From contig CM068313.1 of NCBI GenBank assembly GCA_034766995.1, positions 39,300,996 through 39,364,995 on the forward strand: DNA of 64,000 bases. Reading direction: 5' to 3'. Below are positions 23,964 to 36,530 of this stretch, one piece after another. Numbering within the stretch: the first letter of the stretch is position 1; every line of letters starts with the position of its first letter. This stretch comes from Acanthacorydalis orientalis (taxonomy: Eukaryota; Arthropoda; Insecta; Megaloptera; Corydalidae). A program made the translations under genes and the position numbers. The notes under the pieces are model-generated. The model was not told where the DNA came from, did not search any database, and worked only from the letters and a program-made list of their open reading frames with translations.

Positions 23964-24127
23964 CAAAATTAACCTTTATGTAAAATTTTTCAGTCGTTTC
24001 AACTTGAAATATTCATTTATTTTTTTCATACATTTTGAATAAAGTTTATGATATCCTTATCTCACCTGTTCGTTAAACTTTTTTTAAATTATTTTTATTC
24101 TTAAAAATTTCGCAACTATTTTTTGTA

Positions 24128-24180
<53 letters not shown>

Positions 24181-24780
24181 AAAACAGCTACGAAATTGAT
24201 GAAAATAATATGATAATATTTTTTTTAGAAAACATAAACCTAATATAATTTACCGTCCAACAGAATTGAATTATAGACTATTAATGTATTGTCAACGACG
24301 AAAATAAAAATAGTACTTGTTTTATGAAAATTCGTGTTTTAAGAAACTAAATTTAAAATTGAGTAAATAATTGGTAATTATTAAATAAACATTTATTAAT
24401 ATAAAAACTCATTAATCTTTAAAACCAGAGTTATTGCTTTGAATGGAACAATTTTGGAACTGAACTTAAAACATTAATAAAAAGCTTTAGGAAGATTTAT
24501 AATCTGAAGTCAACTGTTAAAATTTCCGTGTATATATATACATGTAAATATATGTGTATGCAAATGATAAAAAGAGATATCAAAAAATACAACAGTAAAG
24601 TATACATAGAATGAATCTAAAGCAGACAGAAGTTTCATCTAAGTAAGAGGAGAAAAAAAATAAATGTGAGTAACAGTTGAGTAAATAAAAACGATATATC
24701 AAATTAAAAAGAAAAACGAAGTAAAAAGTATTTTTATCTAGGAGTCAAAAGTATTAATAAGTCCAGAATATATCGGAGAA

Positions 24781-24816
<36 letters not shown>

Positions 24817-24907
24817 AATATTTTATACAGAAAATTAGGGCGTCATTTAAGTAGTAATAAATTAGAACAGTAAAATACAAATATATATTTAAGTAAAATA
24901 TAAGTTA
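23491..24907. other. AT-rich spacer with TA arrays
   Basis: TA arrays at 23803-23846, 23937-23961, 24130-24177 and 24785-24814; nothing else recognised. Confidence 0.6.
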
Positions 24908-24909
24908 TA

Positions 24910-25804
24910 GGTACACTAGTTGAACGGGAGTTTTTAAAGCAAGCTTATTCACTTACCTTTGGAATAAGAGGATAAAATTAAGGGATACATTGTTAGCTAT
25001 TCATGACGATTTAGTAAATATGGAGCAGTGGTCCAGTGCACATCGAGCTTTCGCTGTGAAATCATTTCACAAACACGGTCAATCTACTATAACTGTATAA
25101 CAGCTATTTAGCAATCATTATTATATACATATATTATTATACATATCATAACATTCAGCGTCGTGATCAGGTACCGACCACTCATGCCATCAACTTCTGG
25201 ATTTAGAAATTTTAGGAAACTGGTTTCACATTAAATTTGAAGCATCAAGGGCACAGAAGAACGATAAAAACAACAGAAAACATTGATCGTGTTAGAGTTA
25301 CTGTAACATGTAACTCACGATGCGATTACTTCAGTTCTGACGCAAGAATTAATTCGATTTTTACAAACAAGACGATTCCAGTAAAATTAAGTAACAAGTC
25401 ATATCGATAGAGTAGAAATAGCTACCTTAAAAACGTCCTTTCCGAACCATATCATTTTTAAAAATAGAGATGTTGTTTGACTAACGAGATCCTCCGATGT
25501 GATTATTTTCTGTAGGGTTATCTAAATAGCAAGGTGTATATTGATCATCTATGCACTATCTTTGAAATTAAAAATCCAAGAAGCAATTGCAAGAGGATTC
25601 TACCAAACATGTTAAGATGTGCAATGTAAAATTTCTGAGCATCAGGAATGCGTGCACGAAAACAGTGCTCATCTATTAAACGTTATTTTTAAGAAATAAA
25701 ATGGCCTGATATATCTTACAAGAATATGTAAAAGAAATATGAAAAAATAAAAATTCATTTTAATATTACGTATTGAAATTTTCCCGTTCCTTTGGCGCAC
25801 CGTC
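24910..25804 (+). mobile_element. DUF4817-type mariner-superfamily element (895 bp)
   Basis: TA at 24908-24909 and 25805-25806 flank related ends: GGTACACTAGTTGAACGGGA on the left and, reverse-complemented, GACGGTGCGCCAAAGGAACG then GGAAA on the right. Inside are the N-terminal HTH and the C-terminal end of the transposase joined without the middle. Confidence 0.7.
25020..25690 (+). pseudogene. DUF4817-HTH transposase, middle deleted
   Basis: ATG 25020 begins MEQWSSAHRAFAVKSFHKHG, then QSTITV and QLFSNHY, matching the DUF4817 helix-turn-helix that starts many insect transposases (MERWT.EHR.FAV..F.KN.S...TQR.FR.HF). ENIDRVRVTV then appears near 25285 (family: ENI.RVR..V). Much of the catalytic core is missing or unreadable. 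From about 25495 the C-terminal part returns: CDYFLGYLNSKVYIDHLC-like sequence, with the final D of the PCDFFLWGYLK motif retained, and near 25590-25680 a tail of the form LP..MLR..M.NF..R...C....G.HL..VIF. Multiple stops. Confidence 0.65.
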
Positions 25805-27067
25805 TATATGGTTTTGTATTAGAAGTTTATTAATTTTCTAAATAAACCATTTTAATGAAATTAATGAAAATACTTAAAGATTTTTTATAACTGATCACAT
25901 GAAGCACAAAAATTAACAATATTATACATAATTAAAAATTCTACATAGACAATTTGAATATATATGAATCATAATATAGTTTAACACATTGTACCAATTC
26001 GTTTTCACGAATGAATTCTTTTTTCGCCTCAAGACTCACAACCAACCCCCACTAGTAACAAGTAAGTATGATAAATAATGATTTATTGAACATTTTTGAT
26101 CATAAAAATTGTTTGTGGGTCGAAGTGTGAGAGAAGAAATCAATTGTGTGTCCCTAGACAATATTTTGAAAACAAATAGTACTATTTAATATATTTTAAA
26201 TTGAAACATGAATAAATATGATTTCAAAAAAAGTATCATTTTAAAATCGAAAACATTATACATATACATATATATCATAAATAAATCTAAAAATGGTAAC
26301 AAACGAAAAGAAATGAATAATGAATTCATATCACACATGAGATAATTCTAGCAAAATTTCAAAAACAAACTTTAATGATGTTATTTTATGTGAACGCACG
26401 TCAGATAAGTGTTTTTGTCTATATAGAGAGAGTTCGTGTTTAAATCTTGGACGCTGAAAGCTGAGACCCTGGTAGTGATCAAAACATAAGTTGCCGTTTG
26501 TTCTAACGTATTTCAATCTTGATTGCTTGTAAAAGAGCAGCCTAAATGCACGTACGTGTTCACCGCCATGTTGTCTGTCACGTTTACAACATTGTGTCGG
26601 CCATACTAAACACTATGTTTCTTTAAACTATATGTGTGTACTTTTTTATTAATATTTATTGGCAACGCCGTAAAATAGAAAACGTATAAGTGTATTATAT
26701 TAAATACGTCAGTATGTAAATACGTAAATACATCAAGTGTATTATACATATACATATTATATTAAATAGGTCAATGTGTAGTTAATTTCAATCAGCTTTT
26801 AAATCAGTCAATTAACAGTCAAGTCAATTAACAGACACATCCGATTTTTTATAGTTATCAACTGTACATTTGTACACAATTTGCATATTGACTATTTTTT
26901 TTAATATATCACGTGTATCAGATGATTCAGACTATTTTGTTCTTCTGACTATTAAACTGACAAGAATAAAAAGAGATATCCACGCCTAAATGTTCAGTAT
27001 CTCCCATTCGTTGTATACTCAGGCACATATGTACTCACTTATGTTTGTATATACAAATACAATGATA
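25805..27067. other. AT-rich spacer with a complex patch
   Basis: Positions 26400-26620 are more complex, with GTTCACCGCCATGTTGTC, but hold no gene I can support. The 61-codon minus-strand frame at 26331-26516 matches nothing recognised. Confidence 0.45.

Positions 27068-27117
<50 letters not shown>
27068..27117. repeat. (TA)n microsatellite
   Basis: Pure TA of about 50 bp. Confidence 0.95.
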
Positions 27118-27118
<1 letters not shown>

Positions 27119-27439
27119 CTACAAAAGCTAATATTAAAAAAATTCGCTTCTGACATCGAAGGTCGCGGTTTTGATGTTCAATGCTACCAGACAATATTGC
27201 GATATTTTACAGTAACCTTGTATTTTATAGACTACGAATTCATTTTAAAATATTTGTAATTTTAAACTGTGGTGTCACATGATTGTATTCAGACATTTTT
27301 TAAATAAAATTAATTTTACTATTGAATTTTACTAAACAGTATTGCTTCATATAAAAAATTTTAGATTTTCACTTCAATTTTATATATGTGATATTTCTAC
27401 AGTAAAATAATTCGTATATTTCCACTAAATGTATGAATA

Positions 27440-27490
27440 TATATGTATATGAGCATTTATATACATATATATATACATATATATATATAT

Positions 27491-27544
<54 letters not shown>

Positions 27545-27545
27545 A
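27440..27545. repeat. (TA)n/(TG)n compound microsatellite
   Basis: TA with TATG/TACA interruptions changing to TG just before the left end of the next mariner. Confidence 0.95.
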
Positions 27546-28361
27546 TGTCATTTGATAAGTATAATAAAAAAGTAAGTTAAAACCGTTTTTGTAAAAAAAA
27601 CGATTTTATTTCTCAACATATTTTCCATAAAAGGCCATCCACTTGTTCCAGCGAGTATGTGAAATACCATTGATGGCGTCGATGACATCTTCATTCAACA
27701 AGAATTTCTTCTCGCGGAGCCAAATTTTCAAATTTGTGAAGAGGACGATGTCGCACGGAGCCAGGTCCGGAGAATATGGTGGATGAGGAAACGATTCGAA
27801 GCCTAATTCGTGCAATTTTTCCATTATGATGGTCGATTTGTGGGACGGTGCGTTATCCTGGTAAAAGAGCACTTTTTGTGCGCCAATCTTGGCTGTTTTT
27901 GTTTCAGCTCTTTCTTAAAACGATCCAATAATATTGCATAATAGACTCCTGTTATCGTTTTTTTCTTCGTTAAGTAGATGATCAGGATGTTTCCTTGGAA
28001 ATCCAAAAAAAACACTGGTCATCACCTTCCCAGCCGACAAAACGGTTATCGCCTTCTTCACGCACTTTAACCAGTCGTCGTTCACTACTTTGACTGCTGT
28101 TTCGACTTAGGTGTGTAGTGGTGAATCTATGTTTAATCTACAGTGACAAAGCGGCGCAAAAAGGCCTGCTCGTTTTTTTCCATTTTTGCGGCAACTGCTA
28201 CAATGCTCCCTTGAAACATCTGTAGAACGTGAACAACGTGTCGCTTCTAGATGAAATTTTGCTTATGCTAGTATAAAAAGTGGCACTTGATAGTCGTGAC
28301 GTTACCAAAGAATGGTAGCGCCATATCATAAAAAATTACCAAACTTATCAAACGACCCACA
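27546..28361 (-). mobile_element. Mariner family I (816 bp)
   Basis: The left end TGTCATTTGATAAGTATAAT and the right end, reverse-complemented, TGTGGGTCGTTTGATAAGTT then TGGTAATTTTTTA are related inverted termini. TA lies at 27544-27545 and 28362-28363. The minus strand carries the C-terminal two-thirds of the transposase and a 5' region with GGTAACGTCACGACTATC. The N-terminal HTH is mostly deleted. A solo end of the same family lies at 15908. Confidence 0.8.
27606..28080 (-). pseudogene. Mariner family I transposase, catalytic C-terminal part
   Basis: From 28080 downward: KAITVLSAGKVMTSVFFLDF, QGNILIIYLTKKKTITGVYY (family: VFWD..G.ILIDYL..G.TI...YY), then after a one-base shift near 27880, MLFYQDNAPSHKSTIIMEKL, HELGFESFPHPPYSPDLAPC, DIVLFTNLK and a C-terminus WNKWMAFYGKYVEK. 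The second and third catalytic aspartates (YQDNAPSH and PDLAPCD) are intact and correctly spaced for DD34D. The first lies in the WDF.G-proximal or upstream deleted part, so the enzyme is incomplete. The 88-codon frame at 27606-27872 is unusually well preserved, suggesting a fairly recent copy. Confidence 0.85.
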
Positions 28362-28363
28362 TA

Positions 28364-28717
28364 TATGACATTCACTAAATTCTAAACTAAACCTAAAAGT
28401 TGAAATTTATAACAAGAATTTCTTATAAACCCGAGCTTTCTTAAAATATATTATCGAGATAAATATTAATAACACTGATCATATTAAAGTAAATAATAAT
28501 TATTATTAATAAGAAAATAAACACTGCCTGTTTTATTTATCTTTACATAAAAAATATTTAAATACTCAAATAATATACACTTCGATATCAAGTAAAATAA
28601 TTGATCGAGATGCATATTTTAGAATGTATTCAAGTATTTAATGTTCATTATTCTTTTCATGCCTTCTTAAATATTTAGTCGTATAAATGATTCAGTGTCT
28701 TTTTCGCACATTTTTAA

Positions 28718-28772
<55 letters not shown>

Positions 28773-29290
28773 GAATAGCTGTACTCAGTTATAACAAGCA
28801 CAGGTATTACGAATTCATTGCATTAGCATACAAATATTCATAAAGGTTTTGTGATATGTGTATCTCCATCCACACACTCATATTTACAACAATTTAACAG
28901 ATATGAAAATAGATTTTGAATATGTTTAAGAACTTTATTTTTTGTTTAATTCTTGGCACATAAAATTTTTAGAGCAGATAAGTATAACTGTTTTTTGTAC
29001 CCTCCAATACAAAATTTATCAAATATAAATCAATTTATTCTCCTTCTCAGCACACCTCTTATTTCACAAAGAAAAGACAGGAGTAAAATCAAACACTGAA
29101 GTGTTACACAAGAAAATTGACATACGGCGTCTAATCAATCAAACAGAACAAGTGTTTAACAAGAATATATCAATTTTGGGATAGTATCAATTTAGTGAAA
29201 GATGTAGTGAAAATATTTCACAACTTCCATATTTAACAATAAATAACAAGAAATATATTAGATTCCTCAGTGCTTGCTATAATCAAATCA

Positions 29291-29350
<60 letters not shown>

Positions 29351-29755
29351 GAGATATACGCATATAGAAAGAAATAAAGAAAGTAATATTCCAATAAATG
29401 TGTACATTTACAAAAGTAAATGTTTAATTGAATACAAAAACCTGTTTAATTTCCGTATTAAGGTGTTATTATATCCGTAATTTACTTGTTGAAGGTAACC
29501 TTTCTATCTGGAAGGTCGTATACTGGAACTAAACCTATGATTAACTATCCTTATTTTTTCAATTTGAATCGTTTTGGCACGTTAACAAGATCAGTATTCG
29601 AACATTGATATTAATTGATTTATTAAGTAATAATATTATAAACATCTTACAAACTCAAATCTATGACATTTTACATTAATTCAATGTGCTAGTCACTCGA
29701 TACTATCATATTGATAACTGTAAAACACATTTAATTACTTTCAACGTTTTTATGA

Positions 29756-29788
<33 letters not shown>

Positions 29789-30312
29789 ATATATATATAT
29801 GATTGTATTTATAATTGTAAAATAGGTTTTAAAACAACTTACTACTCTAGAATAGAATTTTCTAAATTTTATTCAATCAAACAAAAAAAACCCAGCACAC
29901 ACCATAAAATTATACTTGAAATAAATCTCGCTATATAATCAAATGATACATTTCCGTAAATTATCACACCTTATTACACGCTGAAAACTATTCTATACTA
30001 GGATTAAGAAGGAAAAAAATGCAGAAAGATATTATATACTTGAATCAAATAAATATAAAATATTCCATGACCTTCACGTCAATCTGAATTACAAATACTT
30101 ATCTGTAACGATGAATAAAAAATATTTATCGATTATTTAGAATGTTTTTTTTCTGTAGCATATTTATATATTTAAGTGTTTCAGTTTTATTTTTATTGAA
30201 TGAGTAAATAAATTAGCGTTCCAAATGTAAATTGGTCATAATGTGTAAGCTTTTAAATTAAACTGATAAATGGATTTGTTTCATTTATTACAGTTGTAAT
30301 ATAATTGTTAAT
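28364..30312. other. AT-rich spacer with TA arrays
   Basis: TA arrays at 28719-28768, 29295-29347 and 29757-29800 (the last split by GTATG). No coding sequence is recognised. Confidence 0.6.
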
Positions 30313-30920
30313 TTAACCTTTTGGAGCCGGAAAGGAAGAGAGGGGGTGCTAAATTGTTTAACAAATATTTTTCGATTAATTGGACATTCATTTATCGTAA
30401 ACAAAATAAAAATTGCAAAATTTATCGATTACAAGAAAAAATATATTAATTTAGATTAACCAATAGAAAGTTCACATCCATCCGATATGTCGTGAAAAAT
30501 CGCTGATAATATTCTGAGATGATATAAATCTCTTGATTGGAAGCATATAATTAGAAAGGGAAAAATTGATTATAATTGAAAATTTACATAAATAACATTA
30601 CTGTTGAGTATGAAAATTTTTGAAACAATCGTATTTACATAAAACGGTTTCAAATCGGTGACATATTGCACCTGAACGTATTCTCGAAATTTTTTATACG
30701 TTTTTTTCCAATGATGAACTTTTGGAAAGAAAATATTATTCAACCCAATTCACAAGTTTACAATTTTGATATGTTTTCAAACGAAAGAACCTCGATTTTT
30801 CTGATTTTTGGACGAAAGTATTTTTTTAAAATAAAAAAAGAGTTATAATAAAGGAAGAGGATAGTTTCTTTGGGAAACATCAATGGATTTCTAGATCTAC
30901 AACCAGTTTCAAAGAGTTAA
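30313..30920 (+). mobile_element. piggyBac-type element 2 (600 bp + TTAA)
   Basis: TTAA at 30313-30316 is followed by CCTTTTGGAGCCGG; the right end, reverse-complemented, reads CTCTTTGAAACTGG after TTAA (30917-30920). With TTAA included, 13 of 18 positions match. The interior contains a readable transposase fragment, supporting the class. The right TIR also resembles that of element 1 (CTCTTTG start). Confidence 0.65.
30655..30790 (+). pseudogene. piggyBac-like transposase fragment
   Basis: In one frame APERILEIFYTFFSNDELLE, then after a one-base shift ENIIQPNSQVYNFDMF. Together they follow the early part of the piggyBac transposase domain (P...F..FF.DE.LE.IV..TN.YA), where a hydrophobic FF-DELLE helix is followed by a TN-x-YA-like motif (here PNSQVYN). 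No catalytic D is included. The assignment gains weight from the TTAA-bounded context. Confidence 0.45.
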
Positions 30921-31085
30921 ATAATTTTAAAATATGTTTTTATAATGTAGTACAGATTACTTATGAGAAATCTAGTAGTATAATAATTATAATTTATTTT
31001 TCTCAGATCAAAACAATGAACGACGTAGTTTAAAGTAAACTTAAAATTTTTATGTTATATTTTATGTTTATTTTCTCGTTTTAGT

Positions 31086-31127
<42 letters not shown>

Positions 31128-33098
31128 CTGTCGCAGTATTGTTTTTGTTCGAATATCTATATCTCTTTCTGCTTCTTACACATGATATCAATACATATTT
31201 AATTTTCAGATAGTTTAATATTTCAGAATTATTTTCCTTTTACACGTAAGAATTTAACCTTGTGAATTCAATCGAGTTGAATTTCTAAATCAAGAGAATA
31301 ATAAGCTACCAGAAGATGATACAAATACTGAAATCAGTCATAATCAGTAAAAATTATCCAGTATGAGATTATCATCATGGAACGCTAAAGTTTCGTTGAC
31401 TTCAAAATATGATGCAAATCTATCAGCGGGTCATTAAAAATTGGTCTACCACTTTGAAAATATTTCCCGAACCACAATTTTGTACAGAAATTTGACCAGT
31501 ACGAATTGTGACTAGTTTTCGGCACTCGTTCCATCGGATAGGCCTCAAGTCTCTCATCACGATCGCTAATAGTTTTTTTTTTAGAAAGTGATTCATTTTA
31601 ATGAACAAATAATATTTTAATCAGTGATATTATAAAATTTACTAATCAAAACTTATAAAAATTTTGGGGATAAAGGGTAAGTACCTCCATAAATATATTT
31701 TCAGATATATGATTACTATAATTTCAAATATACCAATACTTAAAAATAAAAATCTTTTTGTATATCAATATCTATTTATTACATCTATATCTTTTTGCTG
31801 CACCTTTGACACAGTATACGCCTCGAACCAATAAAGTATACTAAACTATTCATATAAATGATCGTTACTGCAAGTACAAGCTTCTTGCAGTATCTATTTC
31901 AAGGTGTGAAATTACAATGCATTCTATGCGTGTTCAAGAGCCATAATTATTGTTAAAAGTATATTACATAAAGCGAACAACTTAACGAGACTGAGTCTAA
32001 CCTGTACATTTTTCAAATCTGTCTTAATAACGATCTAGAATCGGATATAGTAATAATATATTACAGTTCTCGTTTGTTGACAATAATTAAAAAATACAAT
32101 TTCACTACAGATTTAATACTGTTAAGTGTTAAACATTGTTATTATAGTATCATTAATTTATATAATTATTATTAACTCATAATATGAAAATTGATTACAA
32201 TTCGATATCGAAGTATATAAAAATAGTACACGATTTCTATTATGTGCATTCTGTAATTTTTTTATATTCATATCTAAATTTTATCACTCAAATATTGAAT
32301 GATTTAATCAACTATTATTTTTATCATTCCTAATAACACAAAATATATTAATAATTTTATAATGACATCTATATATTTAAACACATTATTATATTAATAT
32401 ACTATTTAGTAATATAATATATAATTTTTAACTATTTCTTGTATCGCAATTTAGATAAATTAAATACATGAAACATCTAATTTGCTGAGAAAAAGTTAAG
32501 ATACTTTTTAAAATGATAATTATTATAAATAAAAATGATAGTATAAACACTTTATTTGACAATCATGTCAATTTCTGACACAAGTCTACTTCCCAAGAAA
32601 AAAAATACAATCACATATTAGTTCCAAGTTTCAATCTCCGATCAAATCTGGACAATTACTTAAGATTGAAAAATTATTGATTATTTTAAAAACAGTTTAA
32701 TGATGATTGTGTCAAAAAAGGTCGATCTTTTTTTCATTTTAATAATAAAAATCTGAATCATGTTATTATATATACCAATTGGTACAACCAATACATGTAG
32801 TTTTATTAAAATGATTTATAAATTCTAACAATAAGCTCTACCATCGCTTACACAATACGTTTGAAATCTATTGATCAGACCTATATAAAATTCACAAATG
32901 AATCATTTCGTACACACCACGAATTTATTAAAATGTTTAATCATTTAATAATTGTTTATTATTCGTTTTCATTTCGGTTATAACCATTTTCATGGCTATA
33001 TCATTGTCTTTAGACCGTAGAAGCACAGAAAAATGGAAATTTACAATTTGAGACAATTTAAAATAAATCTTGAAATAATATTTTTCTTAACCACTTAC
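30921..33098. other. AT-rich spacer, probably intron
   Basis: TA array at 31086-31126. Positions 31300-31600 are moderately complex, with a 61-codon minus-strand frame I cannot assign. No element ends seen. Confidence 0.5.
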
Positions 33099-33153
33099 CA
33101 GTTTCTCCCGTACAGTTTACGGATTCAGCGTTTTCATTCGTACTGATAACGAC
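33099..33153 (-). CDS. Candidate 55-bp internal coding exon of an unidentified gene
   Basis: On the minus strand a pyrimidine-rich tract TTTTCTCTCTTGTACATTTC ends in AG at 33154-33155, followed by 55 bp of more balanced sequence and then GTAAGTGG (GT at 33098-33097), a near-ideal donor after AAACTG. Only one frame is open across the exon: VVISTNENAESVNCTGET, starting in phase 0 and ending with one extra base. The peptide is polar and has one cysteine and an N-C-T glycosylation sequon, which would suit an extracellular segment. I do not recognise the protein, and no partner exon is certain in the window. Both splice signals and the composition jump make chance less likely but not excluded. Confidence 0.5.
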
Positions 33154-33510
33154 CTGAAATGTACAAGAGAGAAAATTTAATCACGAGTTGTTTTTTTTCT
33201 TATAAGTTAAATTTTTTGAATTTTATATAAATAAAAAAATAAATGAAAATACACCCTTATTCGCATTTTTTACCCTTATTCTTTGAAAAAATTATACTAG
33301 GAAATGGTTAATAAACTCTTCTAACTTGCTACTTAATGAAACAAGATTTTTTCAAAAATAAAAAAAAATATATATATAAATATCATACAGATCAGGAAAA
33401 AAAATAAACTATTGTTGATAACTTCATAAAAATTTAAGTTAAAATAAGAAATAATTAACTTAGCTCATTAATAAATAAAGTAAATATTTAATAATGAAAA
33501 TAAATATCTG

Positions 33511-33514
<4 letters not shown>

Positions 33515-33577
<63 letters not shown>
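33515..33577. repeat. (TA)n microsatellite
   Basis: Pure TA of about 60 bp ending GTATATACATATTGCG. Confidence 0.95.
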
Positions 33578-33582
<5 letters not shown>

Positions 33583-33874
33583 CATATTGCGTGTGTCTGT
33601 AAGAAAACATACTTCAATATATATTTAACTAAAATGTATTTTATGAACTAACTGCACTTTATTCTCGAAAAAAATCGCACTCGGTTAACTTTCTACACAT
33701 ACATAGTATTTTTTTACAGTATAATCTCATTTATTAATTCATTATCTTGAAACGATCATACTTTGCCAACCAATACATCATTGCAGTATAAAATAAGCTT
33801 TTAATTAAGACAAAATTAATTACGGATATGAGCAAGTATTCTTAATAACATTATACCTTTATTCAAAGTAATTA

Positions 33875-33878
<4 letters not shown>

Positions 33879-33951
<73 letters not shown>
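33879..33951. repeat. (TA)n microsatellite
   Basis: Uninterrupted TA of about 73 bp, one of the longest pure runs here. Confidence 0.95.
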
Positions 33952-33955
<4 letters not shown>

Positions 33956-34045
33956 TTTACTTCTACTGATAACATTAAAAGATACTCTTAATTTTAATAG
34001 AATATGTTGAACTTATTGTAAAATGAGATGACGTGCATACATATA

Positions 34046-34047
<2 letters not shown>

Positions 34048-34103
<56 letters not shown>
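34048..34103. repeat. (TA)n microsatellite
   Basis: Pure TA, about 100 bp beyond the previous array. Confidence 0.95.
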
Positions 34104-34105
<2 letters not shown>

Positions 34106-34740
34106 ATTTCATTTTTTATTCAATTATAATATTAAAAAGTATATTAAATTTATTTTATTTCTTCTATACAAAATTATTGAAATTAATTTCATTATGAAAA
34201 GAATAATTAAAAATGTTAGAATGAAAGTACGATATCCCGCTAACGAATACTAAAAAAGAATAAATACAATTTAAAAAAATGTTAATAATTGAAAATATAC
34301 TCATTCGTTTATATCATTTTTTTAATATAATTGTTTTTTTTTTAAAAAAAAACAGAAATATTGTAAAAGAGAAGAGTAATAATTACAAATAAAAACTTTT
34401 GTATAAAAATCACATTAGTGACGACATTTATATTAAAAAAATAATTAAGTTTCGTACTGATTCTACCTGCACTTGTGTGACGGGGCGATGCTTAATCTAC
34501 TGTTAGGATTTTTTGTCTATGAATAAATATTTTTTTTAAATCTCGTATCTTTTTAGTATGTACATGAAATTACTTTTTTATATAAGTTAGCTGACAAATA
34601 TTTAGAGCAGATAAGTTATTTTTTATTCGTTTTTTCCTCGAAATTGACAAATTAATTCTTAAATTGATATTGTTTTTTGTTCAGGCCAATTTTGAACCAT
34701 TGGTTTTGTATAAACGTTTATCAAAGTGAATATTATCTCC

Positions 34741-35243
34741 CTTATTTGTGCTTAATTTTTTTCATCTTGTTCATGTTAATATTATTTTAATAAGTATTTT
34801 TCGGTCTGTATTTTGATAACATTGATTTTATTATTACTTTTGCTTTAAATAGAGCTATTGAATTAAAAATGGAAAAGAAACAAATAAGAGCATTTTTTGT
34901 ATGAGTTCAAAATGGGTGGTAAAGTAGCAGAAATTGCGCGTAACTAAACGATGCTTTTGGTGTGAGTATTATTAAGGAACGTACGGTGCAACGGTGGTTC
35001 AAAAATTTCGTGCTGGGGATAAGAGGCTTGAAGATGAAGAAAAACACCCGCGTCTTTCTTCAGTTCATAACGACCAACTGACGACGGTATTTGAATCAGA
35101 ACTACGCACTACAATTCGAGACCTTGCACAAAAGTTAGACGTTAGTTATCCAACAGTTCTGGACCACTTAAAACCACTTAAATTAAAATATATATATATG
35201 AATTTAAAGGTCACATAACGCAATTATATTTCTACCAACCGAA
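34741..35243 (+). mobile_element. Mariner family A copy, left end truncated
   Basis: Family A sequence is clear from CTTAATTTTTTTCAT near 34750 through the right terminus TATATTTCTACCAACCGAA (TA at 35244-35245). The first 60 or so bases with the left TIR are absent. The HTH-to-terminus junction is the same as in the other copies. Confidence 0.8.
34868..35218 (+). pseudogene. Mariner family A DNA-binding domain, best-preserved HTH2 frame
   Basis: ATG 34868 starts MEKKQIRAFF then stops; frameshifts near 34900 and 34945 bring in the GKVAEIARN and LNDAFGV helix region. From 34995 the frame is open to 35218: VQKFRAGDKRLEDEEKHPRL (linker), SSVHNDQLTTVFESELRTTI, RDLAQKLDVSYPTVLDHLKP (HTH2), then LKLKYIYMNLKVT and stop. 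The last 12 or so residues are not mariner catalytic sequence: the frame reads through the deletion junction toward the TIR. Comparison with intact mariners (H, K) places the junction where WVPHEL should begin. Confidence 0.8.
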
Positions 35244-35245
35244 TA

Positions 35246-35502
35246 GCCCATTAAAAATAAGTAATAAATATAAGACTTCGATGTTTTTCAATTAATTTAC
35301 AATTCTGACAAGAGTGGAGTTTATTAAATGTTCCAATAAACACTTAATAGAATATTATTGACTAAAATTCAACATGATTATTAAAAATAAATTGATATCC
35401 TCGTATATATATACATATATAATTTTCTTTATTTAAAATCTTTAAATACACTCTCTTCAGAGGTTTGAAATGTTTTTAAATTCTTATTAAATATTTTTCA
35501 GT

Positions 35503-35545
<43 letters not shown>

Positions 35546-36328
35546 CTAAATAATACAATCGGTAAGTAAAATTTATCAGAACAAGTAATTATCTAAGAAA
35601 TGATGCATATACTTATATTTCGAATGAATATTTTAGTTGACGAAATGAACGGAATCAATAAAGTCAATACACAAGTACATTACATAATTAAAAAGATAAT
35701 TTTATTCGCTTTCTGTTTTTATGAGATACATTAAAAAAACGGTGAAATGATGAGTGGACAGAGACATTTCTGCAATAAATCCTAGCACAATAAAAATACA
35801 TTTTAAACGACCACCTATGAGATAGGTCAACGACATCAAAAAGCATTACGAACTCGAGTGGTAAATGTAAATATAGATTCAAGAAAATGGTAACAATTAG
35901 AAGAGGTTTATACTTGGCAGTCAATATAAATAGGTTGCAATGAAAATGAATTACTGTCGGATACCAGTGCACAAGTGATAGAATCACTTATATAATATGA
36001 GTTAATTATTAATCACATGCAGTCTTACCCAGATCAATTAACAAAAAAATAAATAAACAGACAACTTCCAATCGAGAAAACGACAAAAAAATCAATACGT
36101 AACAGTGTGTATAATTAAAGCAGCGCATTTGATTTTATTTTCATGTCAAGAATCATCATAAAAATGTAATATGTGCTCGATAATTGATATTCTTCTCAAA
36201 ATAAACCGGTGTAACATTTTTCGATTAAAAATGCAGTAAAATTACAACTCATGTAACGAATCTCTTATCAATATAATGACAAAGAATATCTCTGATCTGA
36301 ACGGTATGATCAAGACAAAGTATGTTTT

Positions 36329-36334
<6 letters not shown>
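35246..36334. other. AT-rich spacer with a 99-codon frame of unknown meaning
   Basis: The minus-strand frame 35688-35987 (start MILSLVHWYPTVI, end HKNRKRIKLSF) is hydrophobic early and basic late, with no domain recognised. The underlying DNA is moderately complex; it may be a chance frame. A TA array lies at 35505-35541. Confidence 0.3.

Positions 36335-36393
<59 letters not shown>
36335..36393. repeat. (TA)n microsatellite
   Basis: Pure TA of about 59 bp abutting the complex island at 36394. Frames on both strands across it are artefacts in their TA part. Confidence 0.95.
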
Positions 36394-36395
<2 letters not shown>

Positions 36396-36530
36396 ACCGT
36401 GCAGTTATAGTACATACAGAGTACTGACCGGTGAATACATCGTGACTGGACACTACGCCGAGCTGTTGTTTCAGTACAGGAGGAGTGGTTTAGCACCCAT
36501 ATAACGCAGGTTTAAACTTACCTCAGGTAA
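36394..36530. other. Complex non-coding island
   Basis: Balanced sequence including ACTGACCGGTGAATACATCG, ACACTACGCCGAGCTG and AGGAGGAGTGG. GTAAG-type and CAG strings occur, but no open exon fits between them. Could be a regulatory or single-copy remnant. Confidence 0.25.

Larger units (their letters stand above)
33154..34740. other. AT-rich spacer, probably intron
   Basis: Contains three long TA arrays listed separately; no coding sequence recognised. Confidence 0.5.

Noticed and set aside
36394..36530. An exon between CAG and GTAAG-type signals
   Set aside because: All three frames of the possible plus-strand exon contain stops, and the minus-strand donor lacks a nearby acceptor.
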